From Brachynemurus nebulosus (lineage: Eukaryota; Arthropoda; Insecta; Neuroptera; Myrmeleontidae), in assembly GCA_035578155.1 (NCBI GenBank), contig JAPWDM010000013.1:8891527-8955526 (forward strand): a DNA stretch of 64,000 nt, read 5' to 3'. How positions within the stretch are numbered: the first letter of the stretch is position 1; every line of letters starts with the position of its first letter. The position numbers and the translations under genes were made by a program. Under the pieces are notes generated by a model, which did no database searches, was not told the origin of the DNA, and saw only the letters and a list, made by a program, of their open reading frames with translations. Of the stretch, positions 23,859 to 38,049 are shown piece by piece.

Positions 23859-26044
23859 ATATTTTTTCCCGGAATAGCTTAAGCATTACTTGAATTTTTT
23901 AATAAAATTCATACAGTTGAGCTTCTAAATTAAATATGTCTTTTGTACTATAAAAAAAAATTGGTTTATTTTCAACAAATAGCTAATCAAATTTGAGCTT
24001 GTATCAACAAATGTAATAAAATTATTTTCTTTTTTTTTGTAAATATTTTCATTCTTTGTTTACTTGAATTTTTGATTTAATTATGTAACAAAAACATGAG
24101 TAAAAGTCGAAAATTAAAAGTACTTGATACTGATACGTTTGTTTATTGTTATTTCAATTAATTAATTATGAAATTTGGATATCTCTAGTAAGTTGAGATT
24201 GGACTTTTATGATTATTCCAACTGCTAATGTACGAACAAATTTGTTAATAGATGAAGCTAACTTACATTTCATTCAAAGAGTTTTCGAACAATTACCAAA
24301 AAAGATTTTTTATGAATATCTCAAAAAATACTGACTTTTACATATACTGTCGAAAAGACCCGTAGTTTTCTGATAGTTTATCACTCAAAATATCCACTAA
24401 TATTAAAATCAAAATTTGAGATCAGGGAAGACGGTCATTTGTAAAAAGTTTTGAAATCTATCATGAAAACCACTGAACCAAAAATTATAAAAACATATTT
24501 TTAGAATCTATAAAAGTTAATTCTTTCACATGATAACTCGCACGATATCTTAAAATAAAAAAAAAACTTTTTTGAACCACACTAATCCTCTTTTTGAATC
24601 CAAAATTTTTTTTAACCATTGACTGGCACTTTATCTACACGTCATCAAAACCTAACTTTATGCCTAATTTCAAATTCCTACCTTACCTAGAGTTTTCTTT
24701 TTTGTAGAAAAAAATACAAGCAACAAATTTCATAATAACCTTTTTTTTATTGAGCAACTCAATAGTTTTGTAGGTATTTGTCTATGTTTGTCATTAAACA
24801 AAATTTCAAGCGGTAAAAATTTCTTTGAAATTTTCTAAATCTAAAAAAAATTTTATAGGAAATTAGTAAACTTCATAAAACAAATTTTCTTCAACTAAAA
24901 TTATTATTAAATTTATAGAAGCAAATAGATTCTTAATTGATATTTTGATGGAAAAGTTTGATTTAAAAATCTGTTCTCTACTGAATCTGTTAAAAATGAT
25001 CTACAACAAAATTATATTATGTAATACATTGTTTGTTCATGATATTTGATATTGTTAATTAATCATTCATTCTATTCGAAAAAATAAAAAATAAATAAAT
25101 ATTTATTTGGATGTTGATTCGCAAATTTATTTCCAGATTATTAAACACAATTTATTTTTTTATTAATACAATATTAATTAATTTGTTATTGATAAACTGA
25201 TATAAAATTTAAATATTGTTTTTTTAATAATTGATTTAAGTATCAATTTTTAATATTCTTATACAAACAAGTATTTATATTTTCCTAATTTCCTGTTTTC
25301 AATCTTTATTTCCTGTATAGTGGTTACCGTGTGGTTTGGAGATGTTAATTAAAAAAAATATATAATTTTAAAAATTTGCCTTTAAATAAATATTTTATAC
25401 TCTTTAACGACTACGTAACACTCGCTTAAAATTACTAATTTAATGTTCCATAGCAAAACTGGCAAAATGGCACACCGATGGAATCACTTCGATGTCTGTA
25501 CGTCTGTCACAGGCGATTTTCTCCGAAATTATTCGACGTGAAAATTTGGAATTTGACAAAGAGGTGGAGTGTGATGGCCTAATTATTATAGATCGGAAAT
25601 TGAATTTTGATTTTTGGTGTTTTATTTCAGAAGGTAACCCAGAATGTGGGAAAAATTTTCTTTCTCAAGAGCATATTTTTCTATTTATTTATTTTTTATT
25701 TTTTATTTAAAAATCTCTTAAAAATTGCTGTCTCCGACCATTATCACCAGAAAGAACACTCAGAAAAATCTAAAAAAATTCGGGGACATTAAGACTGAGG
25801 TGTAGATTGAACGAAAATTATCAGAACTGAATTTTCTTTAGGTAATTTTCTTGGTACATTAAAAGAAAACTTGATAACAACACATTTTACTTTGATCAAA
25901 ATACTGCTAGTCAATAATTGTATTAAACGGGTATTTCTGTCAATTCCTTAGAAAATTAGTTCTAGAAAATAAAGATGAAAGAAGTAATTGACAAAATCTA
26001 TATGTGAAAAATATAACAATTTCTGCAGAATAATAATAAGCATA
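23855..26044. other. very AT-rich spacer
   Basis: Homopolymer A/T runs dominate. Frames at 25492-25792 run into ATTTATTTATTTTTTATTT and are not credible genes. Confidence 0.5.
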
Positions 26045-26640
<596 letters not shown>

Positions 26641-27567
26641 ACGTATCCATAGAAATAATAAATATAAAATATCCAAAGAAATTAAACAAAAACTTTTGAG
26701 AAATTTCTTGACTGAAAGAAAAACAGGCGGTACTGATTGATGCATTCAGTAAATATCTCTCTTTCTTTCTAGTAAACATAAATAGACCAAGATACAGATA
26801 CAATCGTTTTGAAATCGAAAATAGTGAAACATATAGTACTGATAGTACGGAACACTATATTTGCCCAAGTACAACTTACACCTGACAATTTTTTTTTTTT
26901 ATTCGAATAATTCCAACAGTGATTAAGCCCATAGAAGAAAAAAACACTATTGACAAAATAAACCCTATATGAATTCATCGGGAAAAATCTCACACAAAAA
27001 CAAGTCATAACCAAAACGATTTTAAAATTAAAAACAAATTATACACCACAGTATCGATACGTAGCGTCGCTGCTAGCGTTCACCCGGGAAATATAAAAAA
27101 AAAAAAACAACATCAAGCCACAAAAAAAATACCATACTTTCCCCAGCACACACGTAAACAATATAGGAAAAATTATCCAACACTGTTATTATAAGTATAC
27201 ACTAGAGATTTTCACACTGTGGTTTGCTATACGGTCCATATTTTCATTAATAGCGTGAAAAAAATAAAAATTGTTTTTTTTTTTTTTACATATTTCCTCA
27301 ATTAAAACCTCATTCATGTCGATCATTCAACACAACCCCCTTCCGCGAGCCCATTCTCCAATAAAATTTGATTGAATGTATGATAAGGGGAAGGAAGGGG
27401 GGAACAGGGTAATGTGAAAGTCAAATCAGTGTCGTTAATAACATCTACATAATTTAAATACAAAATTATGTTTTCGATCAGAAAAATATTGTGTTGAAAA
27501 TATCGACATAAAACCGATAATATGGTAAAGGAGAGTTTCTCAAACTTTTGCTTTCAGTTATCTCTAT

Positions 27568-27776
27568 ACACTCTCAAAACGATTTCTTTGTTCAAAGATT
27601 GAGAATTTCTTTGAATTTTTTTTTTCTTTTTAATCAAAAACATATTTTTTTTTAATTCAAAGAAATATTTTCTTGAATTTTTTTTTCAATAGTTAAAGAA
27701 ATATTTCTTTGAATCAAATAATTACTTTTTTGATCCATAAAAAAAAAAATAAAATTTAATCTTCGAACAAAGAATT
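27568..27776. mobile_element. degenerate copy of the ACACTCTCAAAACG MITE
   Basis: The left end is intact (ACACTCTCAAAACGATTTC). The right end survives only as AATCTTCGAACAAAGAA. A second CCTTCGAACAAAGAA word follows at about 27806. Confidence 0.65.
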
Positions 27777-28954
27777 AGGTCGAATTGAAATAATCAAATT
27801 GTTAACCTTCGAACAAAGAAAGCGGATGTTATGTACGGAAAATTATAAATCATATCATACCGAACGGAAAGATCAGCGAAAACGTGGATCTAGCGTATCA
27901 AATCTTGGTGAGCGGCATAAAAAAAAATAGACATTTAAAAAATAATAAATTCCAATATTTTTGTACTTTCTGAAAATGGTTTCCAATTTTAAAATTTTGG
28001 AATGAAAAATCAAAAATAATAATAGGATCATTATGAAACTTTTAAAAGATATGATCCCTTCCTAATCGACGAGCTAGATCGATACCAAAACAAAACAAAA
28101 AATACCAAAACAAAAAAACTAATAACACAATTAAATAAAATACCAATTTTTAATAAAACTTTTTTTTTATTTACTCCCAAAAAATAAATAAAAAAATTGT
28201 TTTGCATATTTAATTTTAACATTTTTATCAGCAAATATTTTCCAATAACGTTTCATCCTGCTCCATATAGCTAAAGCACCTTAAGGATACACTTTAAAGA
28301 ACACTGTGGTGAAGTATTTTTATGTTCCTCATTAATTTTGCCTGAAAAAAATTCAACTGGCCGACCTAAGGAATCAGTTCTGAGATTTTGACCGAAGAAT
28401 TGAACCGCAACTTTTGGCAAAAATAATCCATTTAATAATTAAATATAAATTTAAAATAAAAATTAAAAAAAACATTTTCCTTTTTAGTGGAATAATATTT
28501 TACATTATTTTTTGCATCACTTTCTTTCACAAATTACTCACATATCAAATAAAAGAAGACAAAAAAAATGCAGTTACTTTAAACATTTGTTTCTAGTTCA
28601 ATGTATACCACCATTTACCCTATTTAAATTACTCTATGCAAATGGATATGTGTAACATTACTATGAAATTCCTATTCTTTTAAGTAACTTCAATTTAAAA
28701 TCAACACTAAATAAAACATTCTCCCCGAAGCTTCCATTCCTTTAGATAGAGAGCAGCTTTGTAGGTGGTTGGTATTGTGTTGGTTACAGCATGTTGTTAG
28801 ATGAACCGAATGAACCTATACATATGAACTAGGCTCATTGAATGTGTGAACACATACAGGGTATTCCCAGAAAAATGAAAAAATTTACTTTCAAATTTAT
28901 TAAAAATCTAAAAGCTTCGAATTGCCGGAATTAAGACGATTTGAATGTTTAATA

Positions 28955-29290
28955 TTAAAATACCCCTATCGCAACATTCTGTATTATATTGCGAGTTTCG
29001 GTTATAAAAAAAATAACTTTTTCTCAGAAATCCGCTTACATCGGATAATAATGGTTCGAAAACGTGCCTTATCTAACTTTTTCCGCTCTTTGGCATAGTG
29101 TCAAAAAAAAACTCAAAAAACTTTTAAATTTTGGCAAATATTTGCAGAAACTCATTCTTTTCTAATTCCTGACATCGAACGTGGCTGTCTGGCTGAAGAA
29201 TTCATCCAAGATTTTTGGACTCTCAACGTTCTCACCAAATTTCGATTACAAATCAAATGTTTCGTTCGAGAGTTATCGTGCTATTATTAA
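28955..29290 (+). repeat. dispersed repeat R2, diverged fragment
   Basis: It shares the AATACCCCTATCGCAACATTC, TTTCTCAGAAATCCGC and GAATTCATCCAAGATTTTTGG to GAGAGTTATCGTGC blocks with 57700-57990. Confidence 0.6.
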
Positions 29291-30189
29291 AGAAATTCGA
29301 TCCTTTTGATAGCAAAATTGAAAAAGTCACATCCAAATTATCCCCTAATTCAAATCACTTCAACAGGGGTTGCTTTGAGAAAAATAAAAATTTTTAATTT
29401 GGTGACATGTCTTAAAAACCGTTAATGAAATGACAGAATGACGAAACTTGAAAAGAACATGAAGACATGAGTGGATGCAGGTGTTATGTAACATTTTTTA
29501 TAATTTTACAATAGATGCGTTTGAAAGTTTTATTTACATATATTCCCATGCAATAGTATATGTTTATTATTGAATTTCTACAAAATTAAATTGGACCTAA
29601 TGAAACGAAATTTTAATATAATTATGATACTTCAGCATAGAATATTTCAAAATTTTGCAAAAAATGACTTTTTGAAAAAATCTTATAAAACACCTTCACC
29701 CATTCATGTCTTCAATTATTTACTTTCAAAGTCGTTCTCTTAATGCTAACTTGGGTCAGTACATTTGTAATATGTTAAAAGAATGTAAATCCACCCCTGC
29801 TTTCATTCAAAATTCTGGATTAATGAAACAGCCTGTATATAAAAACAATCATTACAACAAAAAAGCAAAGAGAAAAAAAATCACATAGAATATTAATTCT
29901 AGTTTTTGTGGCATAGAAAAAAAAAATACAGAAAGAAGCAATTTATTGTGTGAAGAACACTGGGACGTTCGACTCACTGAGTCACTCACGGACTGACTCA
30001 CTTGGAACAATTTTAATTCATAATCATCAAAGTGTGTACGCAATATTATAAATTGTATGCATTTATATAAATGTGTCTTTCTTACATAAACGACATTTTT
30101 ATATCATGTAATGTTAAAGCATGTATAAGGGATACGATTTGTACAATAATTACAGTATTGCAAAAATTACATCGTATAGTTGAATTTTC

Positions 30190-30535
30190 ACGTTTTTCAC
30201 TTGATTTTCCTGAATGGAATTATTAGTTTTTCCATCTACAGTAATTTCTTGATTGATTTTAAGCAAAGTTAGAATACTCCTGTCGCAACAGTTTACCTAA
30301 AACAATGGTTTCGAAAACCTATATTGTATGATTTTTCGTTCTTTCCGATGGTTGTAACAAGTTTTACCAAAAAAGTTTTTTTTTTTAACGAAAAATGCTC
30401 AGAGAACCTTGTCTTATACATCGAATCGTGTTTAGTTGCAGAACTCATCCAAGGATTTGGAACTTGGAATGTTTTTATTAAATTTCGTAAAAATGTAATG
30501 TTTGCCTCGAAAGTTATCGTGCAGATTTATTAATA
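30190..30535 (+). repeat. dispersed repeat R2, diverged fragment
   Basis: It shares ACTCCTGTCGCAACAG, AACTCATCCAAGGATTTGGAA and GAAAGTTATCGTGC with other R2 copies. Confidence 0.6.
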
Positions 30536-31797
30536 AATGTCAGTTTCGTGTTTATAGGAACTTCAAAATAAATTTCTATCACGGTCTTGGACTCAAATCT
30601 CACCATGACAACTTCTGTAAGGGCTTGCAGTGGATTCTAGACCATTATTTGATAAAAATCAATCTCGATGACTTTTAATTCTCTCCAACTGTGGCTGTAG
30701 TTTAGACAAATTATAGCTGGCAAGTTTCTTGCAACCCCAAGAATAATTTAACCGTTGCAAGGTGGTAAACGGTAACCACTAAACAGCTCAGTACAACAGG
30801 CCACCTCACCTAAAATCTTAAAATCGATTGCTTTCCAAAATTTCTGAAATATTTTCAAAAATACAGACATGGTTGCATTAAAAATTTGTTAAACTATGTA
30901 ACAAAGCTAATTGCCTCATTTTCTCGTCTGACCCAAAAATATAATTTCTAGAGATTGTATAAAAGAAAAAATTTCCAGCCAATTTGCAAACTGATCTTAT
31001 CTCTCCATATTTTTCCAGCTACTAATCTTCCAGTTAAATGGTCGCTCGCCTATAATTTTCACAGTGTCACTTTAAATTTACTTGACAAAAAAAATATACT
31101 CCAGGAAAAAAGAAAAGAAAATGATAATATAAAAAATTTATAAAGAGAAAACAAAAAGGGAATACAAACATATGCCATCGAGCATATGAACCGGCAACAC
31201 ACCATTCAACTGTTTTAATCTCAAATCGAGACTGAACACAAGAGTGGGGTGAAGAGTGGGGGAAGAGGTAAGGGGTGACGGGGTGCGAGTTTGTAGTGAA
31301 TGATTCCCGCTACTTGTTCTCATCATGTTAAGTAAACATGGACACTTGAAATTCTATGGAGCAATTTTATTTCATTCAAAACACTCATTTTCTCTTGTAA
31401 AGAGCGTAGTAGAGCGAGCGCGGAGCGTAGAACAGTCAGTAGCAATGGCTCGGATGTTTACGTTACGAGTCTTTCCTTATAATATACAATCACTACAGTT
31501 TGTATACACAAAAATCTTTTTACAACAAGCGTATACCTACATGCACGAGCTTTGTTGGTGGATTTTTTGTTTTTTGTTTTGTTTTTAAAAAAGGCACTTG
31601 TTTCAATACGAATACATTGCGTTGTACAGTAAAACTTACAATTACGAAATATGTTAGATTACAGTACAGAAATATTAGATTGTTGCAAATAAAATGTTGA
31701 ATATTATGAATGAAGGGGGAACACTAGTGTGACCACCTTAAAAAAAGGTGATTTTTGATAATTTTTTTAAAGAAAACTACTGTATGAAATGTTTTAA

Positions 31798-32384
31798 CCC
31801 TTTGCACTCGAACCATTTTTTAGTAGGGTACTCAGCTACTCGACAGTAGTTTTAAAACGTTGCAAACATGTATTAGGAGAACATAATATCATAATACAAT
31901 ATATCTATTAGTTAATTAGTAGTATGTATCACAATGTATTGTAGCAAGACGTCATGTCGCTGTGTTGTATCATGTTTTCCTAATATAATAATTTTCAAAT
32001 AAATGAAGAAGGCTGAGAAACGGAGCGAATGGGAAATCAAAAACGTGTTCACTATCATCAATATATAGGGTCTGGATATCGCTCCGATAAAATATTCTCA
32101 GTGGTATTAGTATTGGAGCGGTATTGAAGCGACAGCGAACCGTGACTGCTATCGGACCGATATCAGAGCGATGATGTGAACACACTCATTATTTATTATG
32201 TAAGAATATTTTATCGAACCGGGAGCGGACTGAGAGCGGAGCGTTAATGTAAATCGGGCCTTAGGTCCCCTAGCGTGTTGTAAATAATAAAATACGTACC
32301 TTTTTTGTGGCGCCGCTGCGGCGCCTAACGAGTGGAATTAATATTTATTGTGTCGCCGTGGCGGCGCCCATCGAGTGCAAAGGG
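31798..32384. mobile_element. piggyBac-like MITE with TTAA duplication
   Basis: TTAA flanks both sides (31794-31797 and 32385-32388). The ends are CCCTTTGCACTCGA and its exact complement TCGAGTGCAAAGGG, the piggyBac-type CCCTTTG start. Near the right end, two GC-rich palindromic blocks (GGCGCCGCTGCGGCGCC at about 32310 and CGCCGTGGCGGCG at about 32354) each precede a CGAGTG word, forming a subterminal repeat of about 45 bp. Confidence 0.85.
32005..32262 (+). mobile_element. fragment of Harbinger-like element nested in piggyBac-like MITE
   Basis: It matches the right half of 59258-59718 (GATATCGCTCCGATAAAATAT, TATCGGACCGATATCAGAGCG, GAGCGTTAATGTAAATCG). The left half is missing. Confidence 0.7.
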
Positions 32385-33459
32385 TTAATATTTTAAGGAT
32401 ATATTCGTTGATATATAATAAATGCATGATAAAATCTTTGGAGCAAAAAATTGAAAATTCAGGGAGTTATTCGCGATCTCCCAAGGCTCCAAAAAAAAAG
32501 TTCCCCCACTGCTGCAGTGATAGCGACCTTCACAGTGCTTGAAATCAAAAAAACCAAAAAGCTTATTAAACTAGAAGGTATTTCCTGTACCGTGAACCTC
32601 AATCGAAGAAAGAAAGTTGAAATTTAACAAAATGGCAGAGTTTTTGAAAAAAAGTTTCAAAATTTGCGCGAAAATTTGATGATTTTTGGCCTGCAAAAAT
32701 TACATTTATTATTCGATCAGAAAACTGGAGGTTCATGGTACGGAGAAACATATATAAAAGAAACTGTAATAAGAATCAACTCGATCGGATGATTTGTCTT
32801 CGAGTTATAACTGCAGCAAATTTGAAAAATATAGTTTTTCTATATTTTAGTTTTTAGTTTTAATCACTGAGAATTTTTACTAAAATTATTTACGATGTAG
32901 TCACTATAACGGTCATAGTAAAACTAGATGAGTCGTTTAAATGTGCCAGGGTCTAGCTTCTCCACAACATGTTACGGGCAGCCACGTCCAAAAACTCTCG
33001 AACTATCAACCTTTATACATTTCTCAATACCTCAAAGTTAACAATGAAAATTAGAATCCGCTCTTCGGATGGCTGTAACTCAAAAACTATTTCAGATATG
33101 CATTTGAAAGTTTTTTTTAAAGGTATAGACTATCGAAGCATGCAAAAAAAATTTTACAATTTTTTGAAGGCGTCACACTAGTGGTCCCCCTTAAGCTCAG
33201 GGACTGGTCGTACGAGCTGGCCAGTCTAACTGATTACATTAGGACAAATATTATACTATTTTAAAGACATCAATAAAATCCTTCGTCCCTTCAATATTTT
33301 ATTACACTAACTAAATAAAAAAGGTAAAATTGACGGGTGTGTTAGTGAGTTAGTTTATTAATTTGGACTAATTTTGAAAACTAATCTACAGATTTCAAAA
33401 TTTTCTTTAAATCTAATCGAGTAGGTGACACCCTATATTCTAATATAGGTTACAATTTG

Positions 33460-33830
33460 AAAATTAAAATTTCCCTGTAATGCTCTGGGTTCTCAGAAAA
33501 GATCCAAAATAAACGACTAGACAAATCCTGACCAAACTTCGCTCATTTATTATTGAGATCTTTAAAAAAAAATAAACGTTAGGTTAAAATTGTCTTCTAG
33601 GACTTTGGAGTTCCAGAAAGGGTCCAAAATAAACAACTGATCTATCATCTTTACTAAATTTTGCTTAAATACTATTCAGATTCTGAGAAAAACTGAACTT
33701 GAGGTTAAAAAATCCTCTAACAAATTTTGCTCAAACATTATTGAAATCACAGTAAGCTTAAAATTGTTCTCCACAGACCAAAAAGTATCCAAAATTTAAG
33801 TTCTCCTAAAGCTATCAATGTGGGATCAAC
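33460..33830 (+). repeat. degenerate tandem repeat of about 120 bp (3 units)
   Basis: AGAAA(A/G)G(A/G)TCCAAAATAAAC and related blocks recur at about 33495, 33615 and 33780 amid diverged sequence. Confidence 0.5.
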
Positions 33831-35248
33831 GAAAAGGTTTCAAATATGGGTTGTTGTTGACGAGCTTTTGTGAATTGATACCTAGCTAAGAACAAAAATT
33901 CAAAATTGAAAAAAAAATCTATTTTTTCATCGAGGTTTTGCAGTTTAACGATTAAATTTAAAGTAACGTGAGGGCCATTATACAAAAAATTAGTTAATCA
34001 ACAAATTTATAATTATTTTGGGGGTGTGACAAGAAGTTCATGGGAAATATATAAGGTTCAAAACTTTGTAAATCGAATTATCACCAAAACAATAACTCAT
34101 ATACAAATAAAAGTTATAGTATATTCTTCGTAGAAACTTACCGAATCTACATAATCTAATAATACAGTTTTTCCCTGTAAAAATAATTATTAGTGGGATA
34201 TTCACGGAAAAAATTTTTTTCATGATCTTTGACTCCACGAAAAATTTTTAACGGTGTGGCGTTCGAATCACCACTCCAAAATCAGTTTTCCGGAAATTTT
34301 TCCAAATGACAATGTCAAATTTCTCTGGACTACAACAAACTATCACCATAAATAATTTCCAGTATACCGAAAAATAAAAATCTGAAAAAAAAGTTATTAT
34401 CATTTTTCCTTATACATATCGCCTCGCAATATACAAGCATTCGTTTATTTTCTTCTGTTAGGCATCGTTCAGTCGTTAAGCTCAAACGTACGCTCAAACA
34501 TGCTCCATGAAAAGAAAAACTGGCTACGGAAAATGGTTTTTTCTTCTTTAAATCCTTTCAAAAAATGTTTGTTGCATAGCTTTTTCTATTGTTCATCACA
34601 CTATATCTACCTACCGCATATAAACTTGCATACCGTTTACGTTTGCCCGTACTATATATTATAGTTTTACAAGTTCATGACTGCAAGCATCACATCTTAA
34701 TTTAAAATAATGATAAATAAGTACTCAAGACAAACCTTTGGGGTGGTGGTGAGGAGGAGAGAGAGGTAAATATACCTTAAACGACAAGAATAAATAAAGT
34801 TCATTAACATTTCTGTTTGTCTCTTTGTTTTGTTTGAATATGTCATTTTCAAAAAAATATTTCATCATAAAATTCAACGGGAACAAAAAAGAGAACAGGA
34901 GAAATAATGTAGGGGGTTTCCCCTACTAATCCATCTTCCAAGAATAGAGCGTTCCTACATGTAAATTAATAAATATTTCTATTCGCTAAAAATTAAATCA
35001 AAATAACTTCAACTTTACTTTCGTTATTATTACCTATCAATTAATTTTTGTCCTTGTCAGACCATTAGAATTCAACAAATCTATGAAAATTAAAATAAAT
35101 CAAAATAAATTTGAAAATTAAAACAATCGACATCACACTGAATATAACTTCAATCGAATTATCAAACTGAGATATACGTTGGACTTCATGTGGACACCTT
35201 ATGGCTCCGACCTGATGGCATTTAATCTTGGACTCGGTTGGAAAATAT
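33831..35248. other. AT-rich spacer
   Basis: Nothing identified beyond short A/T runs and a GGTGGTGAGGAGGAGAGAG purine patch at about 34745. Confidence 0.45.
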
Positions 35249-35348
35249 ACAGGGTGTAAAAAAAGAAATAACTCTCGTCCTTTTGAGGGGTGACTCATTG
35301 GACCCTGTAGACACCAAAACCACAGGATTTTTTTCGGAATTAACAGTT
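35249..35348 (+). mobile_element. ACAGGGTGT MITE, truncated copy 3
   Basis: It is collinear with 18091-18190 (ACAGGGTGTAAA, CTCTCGTCCTTTTGAGGGG, ACCCTGTAGACACCAAAACC, GGAATTAACAG), then homology stops before the right terminus. Confidence 0.75.
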
Positions 35349-36608
35349 TGAGAAAATCGCAAATTAACTGGCTACATAATGTTTTAAAATTTTTCTAAGT
35401 ACAGCCCTGTCTGAATTATGCATAAATACCTTCTTAATATCAACTTAAGGTAGAAAATAATTTTATTGACTAAAATTCAATAAAAGTTTGTAAACATGTT
35501 TAGGTCGTAAGCGTGTTTTCCAGATATTTTTTCAAAAACAGAAAATTTATCTTACGAAGATGAGATGGTCAGAGCCGGATTAAAAAAAATTTTTAAGGGT
35601 CCCTTTTTTTACCCATATTTAGTATCAAGTGTTTTCTGTTAAAAAACAGTTTTGGTTCAAATTTATTGGCAAATATTAATTACATGGGTGAAATCTACCC
35701 ATTGTTTTCGTAGCGAGATTTATATACTTTACACCCCTGTATTATTATTATTATGGCTCTTAGTAAAGAAAAAATTCATTAATAAGATTTTTCGACCAAT
35801 CTGTAGCTAATACTTATAATTAGTCACTTACAATTAACAATGATCAATTGACCACTAGCATTTATTTCACCTTATAACCATTACAAATTTCATTACAGCT
35901 AAAGCATTAATTACCGCTTTCATAACACTCTCGACCGTTACAGATCTCATTACACTCTCACGTAGGGTTATCCTCGACTATAGAAATTTCTAATTCAAAA
36001 TTATTTTGTCACCAATGAATACGGGTATCGCTATCACCTGTTTGTGAGGCCAGGTGTGGGGCCCTAATAATTGTTTATTGTTTAGGGCACAAATGGATTC
36101 CTTGTGTGATTATTTATTAATGGGAACCTCTCTGTTGTTGTCTGGTGTTACGTTACATTATTAATGTAACACATTCAATATGTTTGGAGGGTATTGTTGA
36201 ACAAAATTAACATTAATGCTTGCAACCATTAACATGTAGGCATAGACTACCGTGTAAAAAGTATGGCCATATATAAAGTTGTGTTGGTACGATTGTCATG
36301 AAAAACTATTTACAAAATATCTACTTGAATTTTTTTTTAAAATTAAAGTGCGTTTCTCAACCATTTTTCAGTCACGATCCAGTAAAATCTATTTAATAAA
36401 TTTCTAACACTGACTGACTGACAGACAACGCACAGCCTAAACCGTTGGGTTTAGAAGAATAACATTTTGCATAGGAGTTCCCTATGTAACGTAGATGAGC
36501 ACTAAGGAAGGATTTTTGAAAATTCGTCCCCTAAGTGGGTTTAATAGGGGATGAACATTTGTATGTTAATTCGTCATTTTCGAAGTTACAGATATTGTAT
36601 AAAAATGT
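35349..36608. other. AT-rich spacer
   Basis: No gene. GGCCCTAATAATTG...GGGC near 36058-36090 can form a small hairpin. Confidence 0.4.
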
Positions 36609-36837
36609 TTTTATTACTCATGCGGGAAAAGTACTAACTTAGCGCACACATTTCTGTACGCAAAATAGCTGTTAGCCCACTGTACTCTTCCCGCATACTT
36701 TTTTGCGTGTGGAAAGTAACTTTCCACACGCAAATTGACAATAAAACACGCAAAATTTAATCAAAACACGCAAAGCCGCCTCTTGATTTTTCATTTAATA
36801 AATATTTCATAATTATTTCTATAGAAACCACCAACAA
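36609..36837 (+). mobile_element. left half of hairpin-rich MITE-like element (interrupted copy)
   Basis: This segment matches 48281-48488 closely. It contains TGCGGGAAAAGTAC paired with GTACTCTTCCCGCA, and a perfect self-complementary block at about 36702-36734 (TGCGTGTGGAAAGT-A-ACTTTCCACACGCA). Its other half is at 43991-44213, displaced by the nested 7.15-kb insertion. Confidence 0.85.
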
Positions 36838-37381
36838 AATAATTTAAACAAGATTTAATTCAGAAAAATTGATTGTTAGTCCGGGAGGCAGCGTTGCAGA
36901 GGACACAATCATTTTAGGTCGTTTAATTCTTATCGCAAACTATTCTTATCAGGTAGTCATCTAATAATCTGAGCGTCAGCTGCTCCAGTAGCGGTGGACC
37001 TGGTCGTGAGAAAATGTCTATTGCGTTAAGAAAAGAGAATCCAAAAACAATTTCAGGTCACTTGAAAATTTGCAAAACAAATGTTCATATGATGATAATA
37101 ATTTTAAAAAAAGTCAGCTGCAAAGATAATGGTGGATTATGCGTCAGCCGCTTGTATATACCTGTATAAAAATTAATTTACGTAAAGTCATTTCAGGCTC
37201 AATGAAATTTTTACAGTTAACTCTTCATATCATAAATAAAATAAAAACAACCGTCAGCTATTCTTCCAGTGGTGGTAAGATCGTCAGCTGGGGGATTATA
37301 AGTATTGAACGAACATATAATATTTGTATGGTGCTATGTCATGTGTGATCTAACTGACGATGTTTCCCCCGTTATGCAAAT

Positions 37382-37642
37382 AGCTGACGTACATTTTCAC
37401 TTAATATAGTGTCGAAATAATCATTTCTACAAGTTTCAAGTGATCTAAAGTTAATTTAAGTTAAATTTTACTGTTTTAAAATGCCTTATATTATTACGTT
37501 ATATTATTCAAATATTATTAAGTTTATTTCAATTTATTAGTTAACTGACAATGTTTCTTCCGTTATATAAATAGCTGACGTACATTTTCACTTAATATAG
37601 CGTCGAAATAATCATTTCTACAAGTTTCAAGTGACCTAAAAA
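37382..37642 (-). repeat. left-arm 191-bp tandem units (1.4 copies)
   Basis: AGCTGACGTACATTTTCAC occurs at 37382 and again at 37573, exactly 191 bp later, with matching sequence between. The units are inverted relative to those on the right arm. Confidence 0.85.
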
Positions 37643-37728
37643 AAAATGGAATCAAATATTTATTGAATTTATATATAATACTCAGTCGGCTACTTGTTTT
37701 TGACGCGTGTGCTTGTAGAGCATTCAAG

Positions 37729-38046
37729 ATGTCGGAAGGAATTAAGCCGTTTTGTGTAGTTTGTTTGAGAAAAAACCAAACTTTGAAAACTTTTAGTCAT
37801 GTTATTTTAAAAAGGTTTAATGATATTTTGTTAATTCGAAAAGAATATAATTTAACTATGAGTGATGCTATACTTCCTAAAGAGGTAAACAATTTTCAAA
37901 AGTATCACTCTGAGTGTTATAGAAAATTTTCCGCGTTACCAGAGAAACATAGGCCACATTACATTTTTTCCTGTAATTTTCCATTATTATGTTCCCCACA
38001 TTCCTGCTTTAAACTTATAGAAATGATCACTTCTACACTATATTAA
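37729..38046 (+). pseudogene. core ORF of foldback element with Cys/His zinc-like motif; probable first-exon remnant
   Basis: This 105-residue ORF begins MSEGIKPFCVVC and contains a C-x2-C pair, then KYHSECYRKFSALPEKHRPHY near residues 65-86. The C-x2-C plus YHxxCYRxF arrangement resembles zinc-binding N-terminal segments of long repetitive-element proteins in invertebrates. I recognise the style, not a named family. Codon-like sequence ends near HYIFSC, where the DNA reads CT-GTAATTT (37971-37978), a plausible splice donor. The remaining 20 or so residues run into the 191-bp repeat and look non-coding. I infer the first exon of a larger transposase-like gene whose other exons were lost, leaving a non-autonomous element. 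It could also be a captured host exon. Confidence 0.45.
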
Positions 38047-38049
38047 GTG

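Larger units (their letters stand above)
31713..33192. mobile_element. outer TIR element of a three-layer nest
   Basis: The left end AAGGGGGAACACTAGTGTGA is complementary to the right end TCACACTAGTGGTCCCCCTT with one mismatch. It is 1480 bp, or about 890 bp without the inner insert. The remaining interior (32390-33170) is AT-rich and without a recognisable gene. Confidence 0.65.
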
